A stretch of 64,000 nt of DNA from Micractinium sp. NFX-FRZ (Eukaryota; Chlorophyta; Trebouxiophyceae; Chlorellales; Chlorellaceae): contig JAPTJF010000135.1 in the NCBI GenBank assembly GCA_029339195.1, forward strand, positions 62,001 to 126,000. Reading direction: 5' to 3'. Below the pieces are notes generated by a model, which was given only the letters and a program-made list of their open reading frames with translations, was not told the origin of the DNA and made no database searches. Each line of letters begins with the position of its first letter. The stretch's first letter is position 1. Below, piece by piece: positions 59,484 to 64,000 of this stretch. A program made the translations under genes and the position numbers.

Positions 59484-62166
59484 CTACTTGTCGGCCAGCC
59501 GCACAAACACCCGCACATAGTCGACCAGCAGGGTTGATCTGGCGGGGGTGGTTGCATTGGGGGGCCCCGGCCAGCTGCCGCCCACAGCCAGGTTCCTGCG
59601 CAGGACCAGGCAGGGCGGGGGCAGGCAAGGAGGGGCAGGCAAGGAGGCGGTGAGGGGCCGCTGGTTCAGGGCGCCGTTGCCCGCGGTCAGTTGGCGACAG
59701 ATGGGGTCAGAAGAACGCTCAAGCTCAGCAGGCGCTGACAAGCAGCAACCGCAGCTATAGGGGTGCCTGCGCCACATGGGCTGTGTGGTGTGCCCCCGCC
59801 CGTCAGGCCCGGTGGGGGTGCAGGGGCGCAGGGTAGCTGCCGGGATGCCAGAAAGGTGGAACAAAGCAGCACGGCGCACAGCAGGCCACTCACAGCACCA
59901 GGTTGAAGGGCTGGTTGAAGGGGGCGGGCGGGGTGGCTCCCGGGGCGCTGGTCCACCAGCTGTCAAAATCTGCCGTCTTCGCGTTGTCGATTTTCACTGG
60001 GGAAACGAGCGGGGGCGCAGGCGATGGGCAGAGTTGAAGGCTGGGTGCCGTTAAGGCCAGCCACTGTTGCAGGCAGCGGCATCACATGCTGATGCTGCTC
60101 CAGCGCTACTGTGCCCGCCCAAACATGCTCACCGGCGTAGGAAAGCCCCGCCTGCTGGGCCACCACGCCCAGGGGCCTCAATCCCACCCCGCCCCACCCC
60201 ATCCCAGGCTCACTGGTCATCTTGTCCATTTCCCAGTCGACCGCAAACGTGTGGAAATCAGTCGAGGCAAGCAGCCCCGTCTTCACGTCGCTCTTCTCAT
60301 TGGCAGGCCCTGCGGGAGGGGACAGGTGAGCGGGCGTGCGTGGGGGGGAAGGTGTGGTGAGATGAGAGCAGGTGAGCTGGCGTGTGTGCCGGTTCCCCAA
60401 TGTAGGCGTAGCCAGCTGCTCTCACCCTCCGCACCCCGGCTGCTGCCGTCCTGGCGCATCAGGCAGCGGCGACCGCTGGGGGTTTGCAGCTGTCAACCGG
60501 CTGCCTGCCTCACTCCCAGCTGCCTCTCTTCGACAGCCCGCCAGCTGCCACGTGCACTCACAGACGTCGCCATACTGGATTCCCTGGTTGGCCTCCTTCA
60601 TTCCGTTCACAAATGCAATGACGTTGATCTGCGAGGACAGGGGGCAGTGCAAGGCGGGGCAGTGCGAGGGAGATACAAGTGTTATGGGGTGGGCCATGGG
60701 CTGAAGACTCGACATACTTGTGCCATCGTCCACTTCTCAACCCCCCTGCAGGGCCAGAGCACACACACCCCAGTTGTGACCCCTCCCCGTGCCTCCCACC
60801 CCCAGTGACAGCGCGTGCCCCCAGATCCTGGGAAAGCCCATCCCCCCACGCCCGCCTGCGCTGCTCTCACCTCTCCAGAGGCCGGCCACTTGCCGTACCT
60901 CTCCACCACTGGCTGCATGGTGAGGGATGCCAGCAGGCCCTGCCCCCCGGGCGGCGCCTTGATGCGTGCCGCAACGTGCACGCTCGCTACCTTGGCCCCG
61001 CTCGGCAGCTGCAGGGCGGCCGGGGCAGGGGCAGCGTTTTGGCGGGCGGGCTGCAGGCATGCAGGCGGCGGCAGTGCAATGTGCGCGTGCCATGCAGTCG
61101 AGAAGCAGCTGGCGGCAGCCGGCAACGCATGCCCAGTCCCGCACCCACGCAACCACACAAAACACCCACCTGCATGCCGGGAAACCAGGCATGCGTGGAT
61201 TTGAGCTGGCCGGAGGTGTAGCCTGCCCCCTCCTGCACCGATTGCAAGCAGTGTGAGATTTATAGCAACAGTGAGCCTGCTGCGCCATGTACTGAAGAAG
61301 AAGACGAAGAAGAAGACGCCCTTGGGCGTGGGTTGAGGGAACCAACAGAGGTGTGGACCCCCCGGTGGGGGGCCCCCTCCGCTGGCTACCATGCGATGTA
61401 CTGCTCATGCATTGTTGCTAGCCATCTCGCGGCACTATACCGCACTGGCCCAGGCTGCCTGCTGCCGCCACTGGGCCCCTCACCCACCCACCTGAAGCGC
61501 TGTGATGCTCAGGTTGCCGCCCGCCACTGCCACGTTTCTTGGAGCGGCCGAATACTGCTGCACGCCGTCGGCGGGCGTGGGGGGCGGCCCGCTGACCACC
61601 TGCCACTTGGAGGGGTCCAGGGGAGCATCAAACTCATCCCACCAGATGGCCTTGAAGCCAGCAGGGACGAAGAAGGGCGCTGGGCCAGTGGTGGCATTTG
61701 TGGTGTTGGCTGATGGAGGTGGCGGGGAGACAGGCTGGGCGGTTGATGGGACTGGCGCTGGCTTGCCGGTGGCAGGCACTGCCGGGGCTGGCTTGCCAGT
61801 GGCAGGTACTGCCGGGGTTGGCTGCTGGACGGGCGGAGGCACGCGGGTGGTCTCGCCACCGCTGCCGCCGACGCTGCTGCTGCTGCTGCCGCTGCTGGTG
61901 CCTGATGATATGACGCCTGTGCCGGCCAGAGCTCCTACGACGATTGCAGCGCTGGCTGCGACCACGATCACAGCGGCAGCCACCCAGATGGCGATTTTAG
62001 TGCCGGGCGACAGGCCGCCATCACCACCTGCTGGTGGCGCCGCATGCACCGCCGCCGCCTCCAAGTCCTTGGTGCGCTTCATCGAGATGGAGGCCTTCGG
62101 CGCTCGCTGCTGCTGTTGAACATCATATACCGGGTTGGCTTGCAAAAAATGCGCGCGGTGCGCCAT
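59484..62166 (-). CDS. Membrane-anchored GH16-like protein with degenerate catalytic motif
   Basis: Seven exons: 62166-61492, 61232-61170, 61008-60871, 60628-60562, 60309-60214, 59996-59894, 59595-59484; 417 residues. A short basic cytosolic N terminus is followed by one membrane helix (IAIWVAAAVIVVAASAAIVV), a Ser-rich and Pro-rich stalk (two PAVPATGKPA repeats) and a GH16 (laminarinase-like) domain: FKAIWWDEFDAPLDPSKWQV, YTSGQLKS, GKWPASGE, STDFHTFAVDWEMDKM, FNLVLNLAVGGSWPGPP and LLVDYVRVFV. Active GH16 enzymes carry E-I-D-I-x-E; here the equivalent, across a clean GT-AG junction, is E-I-N-V-I-A. The middle Asp and the acid/base Glu are replaced. It is probably a type II plasma-membrane or secretory-pathway glucan-binding pseudoenzyme rather than a hydrolase. 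Confidence 0.85.
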
Positions 62167-62407
62167 TCGAGCTGAATCTCGTGAATGCCAAGATTCACCC
62201 CTGCTGTCACCCACCGCGCCGCTGCACGATACGCGTTGCCAGTATGAAAGAGGTGTGATACAGAGGATCGAGAGGAGGTCTTTTGTATTTCAACACGCTT
62301 ACCGCCGAGCAGCCTGGCTGGCGGCGCCCGCCACGTCATCGCCTCCCCCTACCCTCCTACCCTAGAGTGTCATCCACTTGCCAACAAAAGTGCCCGCCAT
62401 GACGGCT

Positions 62408-63998
62408 TCAAGCCCTCCAGCAGAAGTATGGTAAGACAAAGGGCGGCGCAACACTATGCTGCTCAAACGTCGCCACCAGCCGCTGCTGATCAAAGCGATA
62501 CATGCCACCGCTGCAGCTGCCGCCGCTGCCGGCTGCTGCCCCTTGCTGCTTGCCTGCCCCTGCCGCCTGCAGGCCCACGTCTTCAGCGTGGATGCCTCCT
62601 AGGACAAACACGCTGGCCACGCCTGCCGCCTGAGCCCCCCCAATGTCGTGCTCTAGAGAGTCGCCTGCAGAGTGCGTGCCAGCGTGTAAGTCAGAGGGCG
62701 TGCCAGCGTGGATGGCAGGCAGGCAGGTCAACGGAACAAACAGCTGGGGCTGGGGCCAGCAAAAGAGGGCAAAGTGGGCACAGACCTTCTTGCAAAGCGA
62801 AAGAGGCACACACCACATGCCATGCATGCGATGCCTGGGAGGCGCTGGGAGGCGGGCGACGGCATGCAAAGCCACATGTTGTGCCCAGCTGGCCCGGCAG
62901 TCCCCCGTGATGTGGCTGCCAGCTGCACTGCCCGCACCCACCGGTCCCGCCTACCTACTGCCACGACCTGCTCTGCTGGCAGGCCCAGCATGCGCAGCGC
63001 TTCTGTGTAGATCACCGGCGCCGGCTTGCCCATCAGGTGCACCGCCCCTCCCAGGGAAGCGTAGTGCCGCGCCAGCGTGCCAGGCATCACCCTGTGGGGC
63101 AGGAGGGCAGAGAGGCAGGCAGGCAGGGGTGTGGTTGGGGCACCAGGGCGGCGCAGTGCCGGGCCAGCGTGCCAGGCATCACCCTGGAAAGGCGGACAAG
63201 CAGGTGTGAGGTGTGCGCTGCAACTGCGAGTGTGAAGCAGTTCAGCAGGGGCCGCAGGGGCAAGCCACCCTGCAACAAGGTGGCGTGCAGGACCGTGGCG
63301 ATGGTCATGTTGGCAGCAGAGGCAGGCAGGCATTCAGCAGGGCTGTGGATCAGGGACGCAGCAGGGCAGCACAGCACAGCCCCCCGCCCACACCTCAGCT
63401 CGCTGCCAGCCACCGTGACGACGTCTGGGTTGGCGACAACCATGGGTGGCGGCGGCGCCCCCCTGTCTGCTGAGATGGCTGCACACTCCTCTAGCAGCTG
63501 CTTCATTTGATCAAGGGTGCAGGGGTCGGCGCTGCTGCCGTCGGTGCTGGTGCCCACGGCCTCGGTGCCGTGCGCCAGGATGAAGTCGGCCTGAGGGAAG
63601 AGGGCAGCCGGGGGAGAGCAGTGACGCACAAGTACAGGTGGAGATTGCGGTGCCGGTGCCCGGGGCTTCGTCGCCACAAGCCAGGATGAACCCGGCCTGA
63701 GGACACAGGGAGTGTGGAGGTTTGGACGCCCTCGCACTCCCCCAATCCCCATGTTTTCCCTCGCCTGGCTGGGGTCACCTCAGGCTCCATCCCCCCTGCC
63801 AGCGGGGTGCCTCCTTGCCCACCTCATGCCCCTTCCAACCATGCCATAACTTACCTGGCTTGGGTCTGAGGTCACGTCCAGATCCAGCCCCTCCAGCGAG
63901 ATGGCCCCCCGGCTGGCCCACGTGAAGTGCAGGCAGCGGCGGCCCAGCTGCTGCGCCCACCAGGCGTCTGGGCGGGCCTCCAGGTGGCGGTGCGTCAC
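62408..63998 (-). CDS. Class IIA HAD-superfamily hydrolase (TIGR01459-like), 5' part outside the window
   Basis: Visible exons 63998-63855, 63590-63394, 63091-62955, 62664-62408; 244 C-terminal residues. The first visible exon starts at an AG at the window edge, so the N terminus with the nucleophile DxD motif lies beyond it. Seen are ADFILAHGTEAVGT, PPMVVANPDVV, PGTLARHYASLGG, the motif III lysine in MGKPAPVIY, and motif IV VVAVGDSLEHDIGGAQAAG followed by FVLGGIH. This matches NagD-like (class IIA) phosphatases of the TIGR01459 group found in plants and alphaproteobacteria. The substrate is unknown, probably a small phosphorylated metabolite. A partial copy of exon 63091-62955 lies in the preceding intron at 63155-63186. 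Confidence 0.85.
63155..63186 (-). repeat. Copy of a HAD exon 5' edge in the upstream intron
   Basis: GTGCCGGGCCAGCGTGCCAG and the following bases (63156-63186) repeat 63064-63094 with a single difference at 91-base offset. The copy retains a possible acceptor and encodes VMPGTLARHCAAL before diverging. Confidence 0.88.
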
Positions 63999-64000
63999 CT

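Overview
The window is nuclear DNA of a green alga, most likely a chlorellacean trebouxiophyte (Chlorella or Micractinium type). It is very GC-rich. Every recognisable gene is broken by many short introns (I count about 117), the 3' flanks often carry the chlorophyte poly(A) signal TGTAA, and several products are plant-type plastid or secreted proteins. Coordinates below come from splicing by hand: GT/GC donors, AG acceptors, and reading phase that closes across each intron. No transcript data were available.

Layout, left to right: a SKA1-like kinetochore protein (+, cut at the left edge); an F-box/LRR protein (-); a secreted Cys-rich, Pro-rich wall-type protein (-); a plastid TPR/membrane protein (+); a MYND zinc-finger protein with an apparent one-base frameshift (-); a TMEM62-type membrane metallophosphoesterase (-); an OCT7/NiaP/SVOP-type transporter (+); an LRR protein (+); a 107-residue Gly/Thr-rich protein (-); a 761-residue low-complexity protein (+); a plastid-type RsmD rRNA methyltransferase (-); a Mei2/TEL-type RNA-binding protein with an N-terminal PAM2-like motif (-); a secreted GCC2/GCC3 Cys-repeat protein spanning a 100-N assembly gap (+); a GmrSD-like protein, DUF262 plus DUF1524 (-); alanine aminotransferase (-); a membrane-anchored GH16-like protein lacking key catalytic acids (-); and a class IIA HAD phosphatase cut at the right edge (-).

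There is no operon logic. Neighbours are functionally unrelated, as expected for a nuclear chromosome. Three broad processes are represented: cell-surface and extracellular matrix proteins (7221-12088, 45169-48682, 59484-62166), plastid or organelle functions (12866-14966, 35406-39441) and RNA or protein regulation (2140-6299, 40453-43777).

The most unusual content is the intron-rich eukaryotic gene for a type IV restriction-enzyme-like protein (49643-53151) with all its signature motifs intact. Next are a GH16 fold whose acid/base glutamate is replaced, a run of six GC-AG introns, small tandem duplications that copied exon edges into neighbouring introns in three genes, and palindromic poly(A) signals shared by convergent genes. 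I saw no tRNA, rRNA, CRISPR array, transposase or viral gene.
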